A stretch of 6,155 nt of DNA from Caldilineae bacterium (lineage in GTDB: Bacteria > Chloroflexota > Anaerolineae > J102): positions 1 to 6,155 of the forward strand of contig RFJM01000135.1 of assembly GCA_003694905.1 (NCBI GenBank), written 5' to 3'. The notes below the pieces were generated by a model. That model searched no databases. It was not told the DNA's origin and worked only from the letters and a program-made list of their open reading frames with translations. Of the stretch, positions 1-6,107 are shown one piece after another. Position 1 is the stretch's first letter. The number at the start of each line of letters is the position of its first letter. Made by a program: the position numbers and the translations under genes.

Positions 1-705
1 GCGGCCTACGAACAGGCCGTTGGCCTCATCCACCTGCCACTGCGGGTTGTCTTCATCGCCGAACATCACCTGGAATCCGCGCTCGAAACGGCTGTGAGGA
101 TTGAGGGGCGCGGTGACGACGCAAGTGGTGTCCGGCAGTAGTGAGCCATCCTCGGCCTGCTGTTCGGCCTGTAGCTGCACGACATCCCAGATGCTCCAGC
201 GAATGGGACGCCGGGAGATGTTGGTAAAGGTCAGGTCAAGGGTAAGACGGCTGCTGCCGCGAAAGATGGTGACGCGGCGGCCGATACGCAAGCCGGTTCG
301 CGCATCCGGGGGGCTGGTCATTTCCAGGCTGGCAACGTCGTCCGTGATCTCCGGACCCTGCAGGTGATAGCGGCCCGTGTCCAGGACCGGGTCGGGGGGG
401 CCATGCCACTGCTGCTCGTTGTCCCAGCCTTGGGGCGCCGGCCACGTTTTGTCGCCGCCGTAGTTCTTCCAGGCAGCGAGCGAGCCGTCGCCGAGGTTCT
501 CCTCGGCCGAGAAGAGTTTGCCCTGCAGGGCTCGCTCGACATACAGGTACGAATAATCGGCCAGGTCAAAGGCCATCAGCCGGCCGCCGATATCGGGGAC
601 GGCAACCACGGTGAGCATGCCGTTGCGGAGGTATACCGCCCTCCAACCGCGGAAATCGCCGGCTGCGCCGGTGCAGGGGAGCAACGCGAGTTCGCCGGCA
701 GACAT
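1..705 (-). CDS. DUF4380 domain protein, galactose-mutarotase-like (3' end cut by window edge)
   Basis: The frame is open from the ATG at 705 to base 1, giving 235 residues with the C-terminus outside the window. I translated it by hand. The N-terminal part has a beta-rich pattern with DIGGRLMAFDL at residues 38-48, like the 'GGR' strand of aldose-1-epimerase folds. The block WKNYGGDKTWPAPQGW at 79-94 is what I recognise as the DUF4380 hallmark. A later segment, about 151-177, ends in WSIWDVVQ. DUF4380 proteins have no established reaction; the fold relationship suggests sugar binding or anomer interconversion in the cytoplasm, and no signal peptide is visible. It is the last gene seen in the cluster, 26 bp after the permease stop. 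An in-frame ATG at 735 overlaps the permease stop (ATGA) but has no ribosome site, whereas AGGAG lies 8 bases before the 705 ATG, so I chose 705. Family call fairly sure; function unknown. Confidence 0.8.
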   Translation of the reverse strand, partial: MSAGELALLPCTGAAGDFRGWRAVYLRNGMLTVVAVPDIGGRLMAFDLADYSYLYVERALQGKLFSAEENLGDGSLAAWKNYGGDKTWPAPQGWDNEQQWHGPPDPVLDTGRYHLQGPEITDDVASLEMTSPPDARTGLRIGRRVTIFRGSSRLTLDLTFTNISRRPIRWSIWDVVQLQAEQQAEDGSLLPDTTCVVTAPLNPHSRFERGFQVMFGDEDNPQWQVDEANGLFVGR

Positions 706-713
706 GGCTGTGG

Positions 714-718
714 CTCCT
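714..718 (-). promoter_or_regulatory. Ribosome binding site deciding the DUF4380 gene start
   Basis: The minus strand reads AGGAG, followed by 8 bases and then ATG at 705. The competing in-frame ATG at 735 has no purine-rich site upstream. This favours the internal start and reinitiation 26 bp after the permease stop rather than the ATGA overlap. Confidence 0.6.
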
Positions 719-731
719 GTGTGTGGCGCTA

Positions 732-1790
732 TCATCGGGCTCGACGGCGGATGAGGGTGTCGGCCAGGACGGCGAGGACGATGATGGAACCCTTGGCCAC
801 CGGCTCGAAGTAGGCACTGGCACCGAGCAGCACCAGGCCGTTGGTGATCATGCCGATGATGGCCGCGCCGAGCAAGGTGCCGAGAATGCTTCCGGCGCCG
901 CCCCACAGAGGCGTACCACCGATGACCACGGCCGCAATGACATCCAGCTCGAAACCCTGACCCGTCAGGGGGAAGCCGCTGCCCACCTGGCCCAACAGCA
1001 GGCCGGCCGCAATGCCACACAGAGCACCCGTCAGCATGAAGCTGATGGTCTTGACCCGTTTCGTGGCAATACCGGTCAAGATGGCGGCCTCCTCGTTGCC
1101 ACCGGTCGCGTAGACATGGGCTCCGAATTTCGTCTTGCTCAGGACAAAGCTGGCCACTATCGTGATACCCAGCATCCAGAAGATCTGCGCCGGAACCGTA
1201 CCAAACAGGCGGCCGTCCGTAAGCTTGGGAAAGGTGCTGTCTTCACCCAGTTTCAAGGCAATGGGCCAGCCACCGCTGAGCAGCAGGGCCCCGCCCCGCA
1301 GGATGCTGAGACCACCCAGCGTCACGATGAACGAGGGAATGCCAAAGCGGGTGGTGATGACGCCGTTGACCAGGCCGATGATGCCGCCCAGGACCACGAC
1401 CATTGCCAGTGAGACCCAGGGATTGATGTGCTGCTTGGCGATGAGCGTGGCCAGCACGATGGCCAGAAAACCGTAGATTGAGCCCACCGAAAGGTCGATC
1501 TCCCGCGAGATGAAAAGGAAGGTCATACCGACGGCGATGATCTGCAAAATGGAGATCTGTCGGGCTACCAGCAGCAGGTTATCGAGCTTGAGAAAAAGGG
1601 GTGTGGCAAGAGAGAGACCGACGAAGATAAGCAGGGCTGCAATCACGGTGCTGGTCCCGCGCAGGCGCGCCATCCAGAGGGCACGCCCCCCCGCCCTGAT
1701 GATGGTCTTGTCGGCCGCACCCTCTTCCAGGGTGTCGAGCAGGGCATCGACCGCTTTGGAATCGACGAGCTTTTTTGCGTCTTGGTTCAT
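732..1790 (-). CDS. Sugar ABC transporter permease, RbsC/FrcC-like (CUT2 family)
   Basis: This 352-residue membrane protein belongs to the BPD_transp_2 group that forms the channel of ribose/xylose/fructose-type importers, normally as a dimer in the cytoplasmic membrane. Hydrophobic segments begin near residue 47 and recur to about 345. Family marks are EIDLSVGSIYG at 97-107, NGVITTRFGIPSFIVTLGG at 142-160, the ATPase-contact region ATGGNEEAAILTGI at 228-241, and the glycine-rich stretch GGTPLWGGAGSILGTLLGA at 291-309. About 45 charged or polar residues precede the first membrane helix, an extension longer than in RbsC and more like FrcC-type permeases. The gene starts 17 bp after the ATPase stop with only a weak purine-rich site (GAGAAAG), so translational coupling is likely. 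Its ATPase partner is the gene just upstream. The substrate cannot be read from the permease. Confidence 0.93.
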   Translation of the reverse strand: MNQDAKKLVDSKAVDALLDTLEEGAADKTIIRAGGRALWMARLRGTSTVIAALLIFVGLSLATPLFLKLDNLLLVARQISILQIIAVGMTFLFISREIDLSVGSIYGFLAIVLATLIAKQHINPWVSLAMVVVLGGIIGLVNGVITTRFGIPSFIVTLGGLSILRGGALLLSGGWPIALKLGEDSTFPKLTDGRLFGTVPAQIFWMLGITIVASFVLSKTKFGAHVYATGGNEEAAILTGIATKRVKTISFMLTGALCGIAAGLLLGQVGSGFPLTGQGFELDVIAAVVIGGTPLWGGAGSILGTLLGAAIIGMITNGLVLLGASAYFEPVAKGSIIVLAVLADTLIRRRAR

Positions 1791-1807
1791 GGTAATTCTT
1801 TCTCGCC

Positions 1808-2560
1808 TCAGATGTGTTCCGCACCGACAATGAGATGAACGATTTCGGCGGCGGTGGTAGCACTCTTCTCCCGCACACCCACCATGCGCCCCCGCCGCAG
1901 CACGACAATCCTGTCGGCCACCGAGAAGACGTGTTCCAGGTTGTGGCTGATCACGATCACGGCGAACCCCTGTTCCTTCAGCCGCTCGATGAGCCGTAAG
2001 ACCTTTCGGGTTTCCTCGATGCCGAGAGCTGCCACCGGCTCATCCATGATGATCAACCGCATCCCTTCTCGCTGGTTGATGGCGCGCGCAATGGCCACGG
2101 CCTGCCGCTGACCACCGGAGAGCAATCCCACCTCCACATGGACCGAGGGGATGTCACTCCGGAGTTCGTTGAGCACTCGTCCGGTGGCTTCCGCCATGCC
2201 TTTCTGGTCCAGTACCAGCCCCCGGGTCATCTCCCTGCCCAGGAAGATATTGGATACCACATCCCGCTGATCAACCAGGGCGAGGTTCTGATAGACCGTG
2301 GCAATTCCGGCCTGGAGGGCGTCTTTGGGATTCTGGAAGTTGACAGGTCTGCCGTCGATCAAGATTTCACCCGCATCGGGCTGGTAGGCACCGGAAATGA
2401 CCTTGATGAGGGTAGACTTACCGGCGCCGTTGTCACCGACCAGGGCCACGACTTCGGCTTCGGCGATATCGAAATCGACATCCTGCAATGCCTGTACGTG
2501 GCCAAATCGTTTGCTGATGCCGCGCAGCTCGAGAAAGGGTTTTCGGCCGTTGTTGGTCAC
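1808..2560 (-). CDS. Sugar ABC transporter ATP-binding protein, single-domain FrcA-like
   Basis: A 250-residue cytoplasmic ATPase that powers the neighbouring permease. All nucleotide-binding elements are present: Walker A GDNGAGKST at 42-50, Q-loop glutamine at 91 (VYQNLAL), signature LSGGQRQ at 147-153, Walker B LIIMDEP at 169-175 and switch histidine 206 (ISHN). The D-loop reads AALG instead of the usual SALD; as I recall this is a feature of sugar CUT2 ATPases rather than a defect. Most CUT2 ATPases (RbsA, XylG) are tandem proteins of about 500 residues. This one has one domain, as in the fructose transporter FrcA, so two copies should pair with the permease dimer. The start is GTG; an in-frame stop lies three codons upstream, and GGAGG stands 10 bases before it. 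A 178-bp gap with a long inverted repeat separates it from the binding-protein gene. Confidence 0.93.
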   Translation of the reverse strand: MTNNGRKPFLELRGISKRFGHVQALQDVDFDIAEAEVVALVGDNGAGKSTLIKVISGAYQPDAGEILIDGRPVNFQNPKDALQAGIATVYQNLALVDQRDVVSNIFLGREMTRGLVLDQKGMAEATGRVLNELRSDIPSVHVEVGLLSGGQRQAVAIARAINQREGMRLIIMDEPVAALGIEETRKVLRLIERLKEQGFAVIVISHNLEHVFSVADRIVVLRRGRMVGVREKSATTAAEIVHLIVGAEHI

Positions 2561-2570
2561 TTGTTTTCAG

Positions 2571-2575
2571 CCTCC
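2571..2575 (-). promoter_or_regulatory. Ribosome binding site for the GTG start of the ATPase gene
   Basis: The minus strand reads GGAGG, 10 bases before GTG at 2560. The two ATGs just upstream (2577 and 2580) are out of frame, and an in-frame TGA at 2567-2569 rules out a longer protein, so the GTG is the only reasonable start. Confidence 0.65.
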
Positions 2576-2589
2576 ATCATGCTTGGTGT

Positions 2590-2618
2590 ATAGTATGGGG
2601 AACAGACCCCATGCACAA
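2590..2618 (-). promoter_or_regulatory. Weak candidate internal promoter before the ATPase gene
   Basis: On the minus strand TTGTGC (2613-2618) and TACTAT (2590-2595) are spaced by 17 bases. The matches to the consensus are 3/6 and 4/6. The -35 element lies inside one arm of the inverted repeat, so activity and hairpin formation could interact. This is a pattern match only. Confidence 0.2.
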
Positions 2619-2693
2619 CCACCGGCTTGCATGCAGAGGGCTGGCTGATTCCAATGCGTGTACCGGCTTGTGGCGTTGTGCATGGGGTTCTGT
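2602..2693. repeat. Long inverted repeat between binding-protein and ATPase genes
   Basis: Bases 2606-2619 pair perfectly with 2675-2688 (14 bp; arm ACCCCATGCACAAC). After one bulged base, 2602-2605 pair with 2690-2693, giving an 18-bp stem. The 55-base loop contains a 9-bp direct repeat, ACCGGCTTG (2621-2629 and 2662-2670), and an 8-bp palindrome, TGCATGCA (2628-2635). A second 9-bp direct repeat, ATGGGGAAC, brackets the whole unit (2595-2603 and 2725-2733). In minus-strand mRNA the stem would form just after the binding-protein stop. No T-run follows, so it does not look like an intrinsic terminator. An mRNA-stabilising or processing hairpin, or a small MITE/REP-like element, are the main readings. 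Confidence 0.75.
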
Positions 2694-2738
2694 CCGTCGG
2701 AGCTGGTAGTATGATGAGGTTGTAATGGGGAACGAGAA

Positions 2739-3839
2739 TCAGCCGCCCGTCTCGAGCTCGAAGCCCAGTTCTTTACCGGCTTCCTTCCACAGGGCCTCGC
2801 GTTCCATCACGGCATCGATGTTGGAGGCGTCGATCAGCTCGGCACCGGTGTCGATATCACTGGCCGGATAGCCGCGCTCCAGTTCCTGGAAGATGAGCGC
2901 CGCGGTCAGGAAGCCCTGGCCGTAGGGGTTCTGGCCGATGGTGAAGTCGACCGAACCGTCCTTGATGTTCTGCAGCGTCTCGTCCAACAGATCGTAGCCG
3001 CCCACCGCGAACTTGCCTACCAGGTTGTTCTTCTTGGCCCAGCGTCCCACAAAGGTGTGGGTGAAGTCCGCGGCCAGCCATCCTACGATCTTGTCGCCAT
3101 CCGCGGCCCATTTGGCCTCGAAGTCGGCAATCGCCTCGTCGGCGTTGGTGGTGGTGGCCAGTGCTTCGGTGGTGAAGTTGGTGCCGAATTCCTCGTTGTA
3201 CCGTTGCAGACCTTCGGCACCGGCGCTGTTGCGGGTCTCCAGAGCAAAGTGGCCCGGGGCGATGATGGGCATCACCACCAATCCCTCGGTGCGGCCGGTG
3301 TGCTTGGTGATGTACTTGCCCAGCTCGTAGCCTGCCTTATGCCCGGCCACCACGAAGTCCTGGCCGACGTAGGCAGCACCGGTGGCCTCCTTCACACCGG
3401 GAGCACGGGTGTTGTAGAGGACAACGACAATACCCTTGGCCTGTGCTTCCTTGATGGGCTCGATAAAGGCTTCACTGTCAACCGCGGTGAAGCCCACCGC
3501 GTCCGGTTGCGCGGCGATAGCATTGTATTGCAGTTCGATGGTCTTTTGCGTGTCGTGGATGGGGGGGCCGATGAACTGCGTCTCCCAGTTGGCCATCTTG
3601 CCGAAGTCCTTTAGACCCACGATGGCGGGGATGAAGAAGGGGTTCATGTCGTGGGTGACGAAGATGACCTTGCGCTTGGGGCCTGCCTGGGCAGCTGCAG
3701 GCGCTGCACCGGTGGTCTCCGCCGGAGCGGGAGCCGGCACGGCGCAGCCTGCCAGCGTGGTCATGCCGGCCGCCGCCGCCATGAATTTCAGGTAATCACG
3801 CCGGCTGATCTTCTTCTTGAAGACATTTTCGGATGACAT
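2739..3839 (-). CDS. Sugar ABC transporter substrate-binding lipoprotein, Tat-exported
   Basis: A 366-residue periplasmic-binding-protein family member (Peripla_BP_4, ribose/galactose-binding type) that captures the solute and delivers it to the permease. The N-terminus has a twin-arginine motif SRRDYLK at 12-18, a short hydrophobic stretch and a lipobox LAGC with the lipidated cysteine at 32. An Ala/Pro linker follows to about 54. The two-lobe domain starts with KVIFVTHDMNPFF near 57 and includes AAQPDAVGFTAVDSEAF and YVGQDFVVAGHKAGYELGKYI, typical of this family. I chose the ATG at 3839 because GGAGG lies 10 bases before it and the protein then begins just ahead of the Tat motif. A longer reading from 3893 adds 18 residues without a signal-like character. 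The gene is flanked by dyad symmetries on both sides, which may let it be expressed above the transporter genes. The ligand is likely a monosaccharide or derivative; identity unknown. Confidence 0.92.
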   Translation of the reverse strand: MSSENVFKKKISRRDYLKFMAAAAGMTTLAGCAVPAPAPAETTGAAPAAAQAGPKRKVIFVTHDMNPFFIPAIVGLKDFGKMANWETQFIGPPIHDTQKTIELQYNAIAAQPDAVGFTAVDSEAFIEPIKEAQAKGIVVVLYNTRAPGVKEATGAAYVGQDFVVAGHKAGYELGKYITKHTGRTEGLVVMPIIAPGHFALETRNSAGAEGLQRYNEEFGTNFTTEALATTTNADEAIADFEAKWAADGDKIVGWLAADFTHTFVGRWAKKNNLVGKFAVGGYDLLDETLQNIKDGSVDFTIGQNPYGQGFLTAALIFQELERGYPASDIDTGAELIDASNIDAVMEREALWKEAGKELGFELETGG

Positions 3840-3849
3840 GGTGCTTGAT

Positions 3850-3854
3850 CCTCC
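3850..3854 (-). promoter_or_regulatory. Ribosome binding site deciding the binding-protein start
   Basis: The minus strand reads GGAGG (within CGGAGGATC), 10 bases before the ATG at 3839. This selects the shorter 366-residue protein, whose N-terminus is a compact Tat lipoprotein signal. Confidence 0.65.
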
Positions 3855-3892
3855 GTTTTTGAGTGAAAATGGGTAGGACGAAAGTTGGTACA

Positions 3893-3959
3893 ATAGAACC
3901 TGTCGGTCGGAAAACCGCCCTTCTTCAGAAGCGACGGGCCTCCTCCCGGCCGGTTCTAT
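3893..3959 (-). terminator. Dyad region over the URO-D stop codon, possible attenuator or weak terminator
   Basis: ATAGAACC (3893-3900) and GGTTCTAT (3952-3959) form an 8-bp inverted repeat that includes the URO-D stop codon. Inside it are a GGCC/GGCC stem (3937-3940 with 3948-3951) and a small CTTCT/AGAAG stem (3920-3924 with 3927-3931). On the minus strand AACCG (3951-3955) can also pair with CGGTT (3913-3917), which runs into TTTT. The T-tract is short and the stem imperfect, so partial termination or mRNA processing is more likely than a full stop. I see no convincing promoter in the rest of this 116-bp gap. Confidence 0.3.
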
Positions 3960-5236
3960 GGACTCCCACCATACACGCCGTACTCGCGTACGGCTTCATA
4001 CATGGCGACGATGTTTTCCACAGGCACGTTGGCCTGCACGTTGTGAACGGTATTGAATACAAAGCCGCCACCCTTGCCGAAGATCTCGATGCGCTCTCGT
4101 ACCTCCCGTTTGACTTCTTCGGGCGTGCCGTAGGGCAGGGTGTGTTGGGTATCCACACCGCCTCCCCAAAAAACGATGCGATCACCAAAGCGCGCTTTCA
4201 ACTCTTTGGGGTCCATGTTCGCGGCCGAGGTCTGCACGGGATTCAGGATATCGAACCCCACCTCGATGAAGTCCTCGATGAGCGGCATGATGGAGCCGCA
4301 AGAGTGAATGAAGGTCTTCCAGGTGGTGTTCTTGTGGACCCAGTTGTTGACTTCCCGATGGAAGGGGGCGAACAGATCGCGGTAGGTTTGCGGTGAGATG
4401 AAACACCCGCGCTGCATGCCGAAATCCGTACCGGTGACGAACACCGCCGTCACCTTCTCCCCAACTACCTCATGAATCCGCTTTAAGTTCTCGATCCCGA
4501 TCTCGCACTGCTTTTCAAAGACCTTGTAGACATAGTCTCGCCGCGTGACCAGGCTGACATACCATTCCTCCACATCGCGGATGCCTTTGGGATGCTTGAG
4601 CCACGGAGCAGGTACCAGGGCGATATCGCCGAACCCCGTTCCTCCGAAATTGGCCAGGATCGCCTTGTCGGTGGTTGTGTACAGCCGCTCTGCTTCGGTA
4701 CGCCAGAACTCCAGTTCCTCTTCGGTGATGGGACCAAACTCTTCCAGGTTGTCTTCAACATTGAGATTGTTGTCGTCTATGGGGGGCTGGCGGATGATGG
4801 AGTCAAAGTACCATCCTCCTTTGGGCATGCGTCCACTTGGCGGCACAGACTTATCCCCTTCGGGATACTGCAGGATATCGCCGTTGGGTTCGGGCTCGGT
4901 GTTGAACTTCTCGGGCACTAATACCGGCGCGCCGTCGAAGGTCTGCCAGGGTTTCCAGCCCTCGTTGCGGAATCCAAAGAAGGTCTTGTTGCTCTGCAGG
5001 GGCACGACATCCACTCCCAGGGCCTCGATGAGATCCATCTCGATCTCACCCAGCATCTGGTACGGCTCGATGACTTTGACAGGCCGACCCGGCTCATCCA
5101 GCCCCAGCGCCTGACGCAGGCGGTATACCGCCGATGCCGCCATACCTGTGACAACGCTGCCGCCGAGATCCAACGGTACCCGGTCCGGCTCCCGGTGCGA
5201 GAGCGCGATCTCAACGCGTTCACGTGAAGTCATCAT
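3956..5236 (-). CDS. Uroporphyrinogen-decarboxylase-like (URO-D/MtaA-type) putative methyltransferase
   Basis: A 426-residue cytoplasmic protein of the URO-D superfamily, longer than true HemE (about 350). It opens with TSRERVEIALSHREPDRVPLDLGG, the usual start of the sugar-operon and MtaA-like branch. A proline/glycine-rich insertion at about 105-165 adds to its length. HSCGS at 311-315 matches the His-X-Cys zinc motif of corrinoid-dependent methyltransferases MtaA/MtbA, here His311 and Cys313. NPVQ follows at 332-335 and WGGGVDTQHTLP at 357-368. Where MtaA/MtbA have a third cysteine ligand, this protein has VHNVQANVPVENI, so His398 may replace it. A role in methyl transfer to or from a sugar-related compound is inference; haem synthesis is unlikely given the transporter context. 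The first of two adjacent ATGs is preferred, with AGGAG 11 bases upstream. It sits 49 bp after the regulator gene and is probably cotranscribed with it. Confidence 0.85.
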   Translation of the reverse strand: MMTSRERVEIALSHREPDRVPLDLGGSVVTGMAASAVYRLRQALGLDEPGRPVKVIEPYQMLGEIEMDLIEALGVDVVPLQSNKTFFGFRNEGWKPWQTFDGAPVLVPEKFNTEPEPNGDILQYPEGDKSVPPSGRMPKGGWYFDSIIRQPPIDDNNLNVEDNLEEFGPITEEELEFWRTEAERLYTTTDKAILANFGGTGFGDIALVPAPWLKHPKGIRDVEEWYVSLVTRRDYVYKVFEKQCEIGIENLKRIHEVVGEKVTAVFVTGTDFGMQRGCFISPQTYRDLFAPFHREVNNWVHKNTTWKTFIHSCGSIMPLIEDFIEVGFDILNPVQTSAANMDPKELKARFGDRIVFWGGGVDTQHTLPYGTPEEVKREVRERIEIFGKGGGFVFNTVHNVQANVPVENIVAMYEAVREYGVYGGSP

Positions 5237-5247
5237 GGTTCGCAGGG

Positions 5248-5261
5248 CTCCTTTGCCAAAG
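5248..5261 (-). promoter_or_regulatory. Ribosome site of the URO-D-like gene beside a short dyad
   Basis: AGGAG (5248-5252 on the minus strand) lies 11 bases before the ATG at 5236. It overlaps a short inverted repeat, CTTTG-C-CAAAG (5251-5261), which could partly mask the site in mRNA. The stem is only 5 bp, so an effect is uncertain. Confidence 0.4.
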
Positions 5262-5285
5262 AAAGAATGCGGGGGTTGACATAGG

Positions 5286-6029
5286 TCATCCTTCCGTTCG
5301 CGTCAGAGCGGTTAGCTCCCGATGCGAATTGAGATAGGTGGTGATCCGCTCCTCGTTCCAAAACAGCATGATATGGTCCTCGACCGCCTGCATGGCGGCG
5401 GCGGGATCCTTCTTGCGCATGGCCTCGATGATGGGCATGTGCAACTCGGCCACCTCGGCCAGGTTGCTGAACACGTCCGGGTGTATGGCCACCAGAAAGC
5501 GCATGACCTGATATTTCAGGGGCGTCCATACCCTGACGAGAATATCCTTGCGCGACCATTCCACGATGCGCGAGTGAAACGCCATGTCGTAGCGAGCCAG
5601 CATGGGCATACTTTCGACACTGGCGACCTCGTGCATGTGCTGCACCAGTTCCTCCAGCTCGTCGCATTGCTCGGGCGTGATATAGCGCGCGGTATGGCAG
5701 GCGGCGATGGTCTCGACGACCTTGCGCACGAGTGTGATCTCGTACATCTCCTCCATGGATATCTCGGTGACATAGGTTGCGCTGCGACTCCGCCGTGCCA
5801 CAAGGCCGTCTTGCTCCAATCGCTGCAATGCCTCCCTCACCGGCGCCTGACTCGTCCCCATCTGCGCGGCGATCTCCATCTCCACCAGCCGCGTGCCGGC
5901 CTTCAGTTCTCCCCGGATGATGGCGTCGCGCAGGGCATCGGCAACCTGCTGGGCCAGGGAAGCGCGCACCAGGCGCTTTCTCTTCAACACCGTGGTTCTG
6001 GATTCGGCAGAGTTAGTCTGGCTGCTCAC
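5286..6029 (-). CDS. GntR-family transcriptional regulator, FCD (FadR) subfamily
   Basis: A 247-residue DNA-binding regulator. The winged helix-turn-helix covers about residues 24-88, with LRDAIIRGELKAGTRLVE at 33-50 and the recognition region TSQAPVREALQRLEQDGLV at 59-77. The all-helical FCD ligand domain spans about 95-230. Its metal-site residues are visible: Asp148 and His152 in DMAFH, His197 in ELHMPI and His219 in EDHI. FCD domains with this set usually bind a metal ion and a small carboxylate such as a sugar acid or lactate, so the inducer is probably of that kind. The start is GTG with an in-frame TAG two codons upstream and only a weak GGCGG site; a second GTG at codon 14 has no better site. 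Palindromes in front of the gene suggest autoregulation and control of the downstream cluster. Confidence 0.93.
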   Translation of the reverse strand: MSSQTNSAESRTTVLKRKRLVRASLAQQVADALRDAIIRGELKAGTRLVEMEIAAQMGTSQAPVREALQRLEQDGLVARRSRSATYVTEISMEEMYEITLVRKVVETIAACHTARYITPEQCDELEELVQHMHEVASVESMPMLARYDMAFHSRIVEWSRKDILVRVWTPLKYQVMRFLVAIHPDVFSNLAEVAELHMPIIEAMRKKDPAAAMQAVEDHIMLFWNEERITTYLNSHRELTALTRTEG

Positions 6030-6070
6030 GGGCTAACCGCCGGGAAGAATGGAAGGCCGGATCAGATCAG

Positions 6071-6102
6071 CGATAATCAATTATCGATAATTTACAATGT
6101 AA
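6071..6102. promoter_or_regulatory. Cluster of palindromes, candidate GntR operator
   Basis: Three dyads overlap or abut. They are CGATAAT-CA-ATTATCG (6071-6086), the perfect 14-bp palindrome AATTATCGATAATT (6079-6092), and TTACA-A-TGTAA (6092-6102). They form an AT-rich island in otherwise GC-rich DNA, 42 bp upstream of the gntR start. FCD regulators bind short palindromes of similar size. The middle palindrome covers the candidate -10 element, which fits autorepression. Confidence 0.5.
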
Positions 6103-6107
6103 CACAA
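6080..6107 (-). promoter_or_regulatory. Candidate promoter of the gntR-led cluster
   Basis: On the minus strand TTGTGT (6102-6107) and GATAAT (6080-6085) are separated by 16 bases. The -10 matches the consensus at 5/6, the -35 at only 3/6. It would give a leader of roughly 40-45 bases before the GTG at 6029. The rest of the right end (6108-6155) shows no further feature. Confidence 0.4.

Noticed and set aside
733..735. ATGA start/stop overlap as the DUF4380 gene start
   Set aside because: It is in frame and would add 10 residues, but there is no ribosome site upstream, while the ATG at 705 has AGGAG at an 8-base spacing.
723..1412. Plus-strand open frame of 229 residues opposite the permease gene
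   Set aside because: It is rich in Gln, Asp, Gly and Ala without any domain pattern and lies wholly antisense to a clear permease; it is a by-product of GC-rich codon use.
3057..3614. Plus-strand open frame of 185 residues opposite the binding-protein gene
   Set aside because: Gly/Val-rich shadow of the binding-protein coding sequence, with no ribosome site or family resemblance.
3840..3893. Longer binding protein starting at 3893
   Set aside because: The added 18 residues precede a complete Tat lipoprotein signal, and the good ribosome site serves the ATG at 3839.
4545..5114. Plus-strand open frame of 189 residues opposite the URO-D-like gene
   Set aside because: Very Ser/Pro-rich composition, no recognisable motif, and complete overlap with a strongly supported gene.
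3956..5236. True haem-pathway uroporphyrinogen decarboxylase (HemE)
   Set aside because: The protein is longer than HemE, carries the HSCG metal motif of methyltransferases and sits in a sugar-transport cluster without haem genes.
5233..5667. Minus-strand open frame of 144 residues overlapping the 3' part of gntR
   Set aside because: Arg/Gly/His-rich out-of-frame reading of the FCD domain; the GntR frame explains the region fully.
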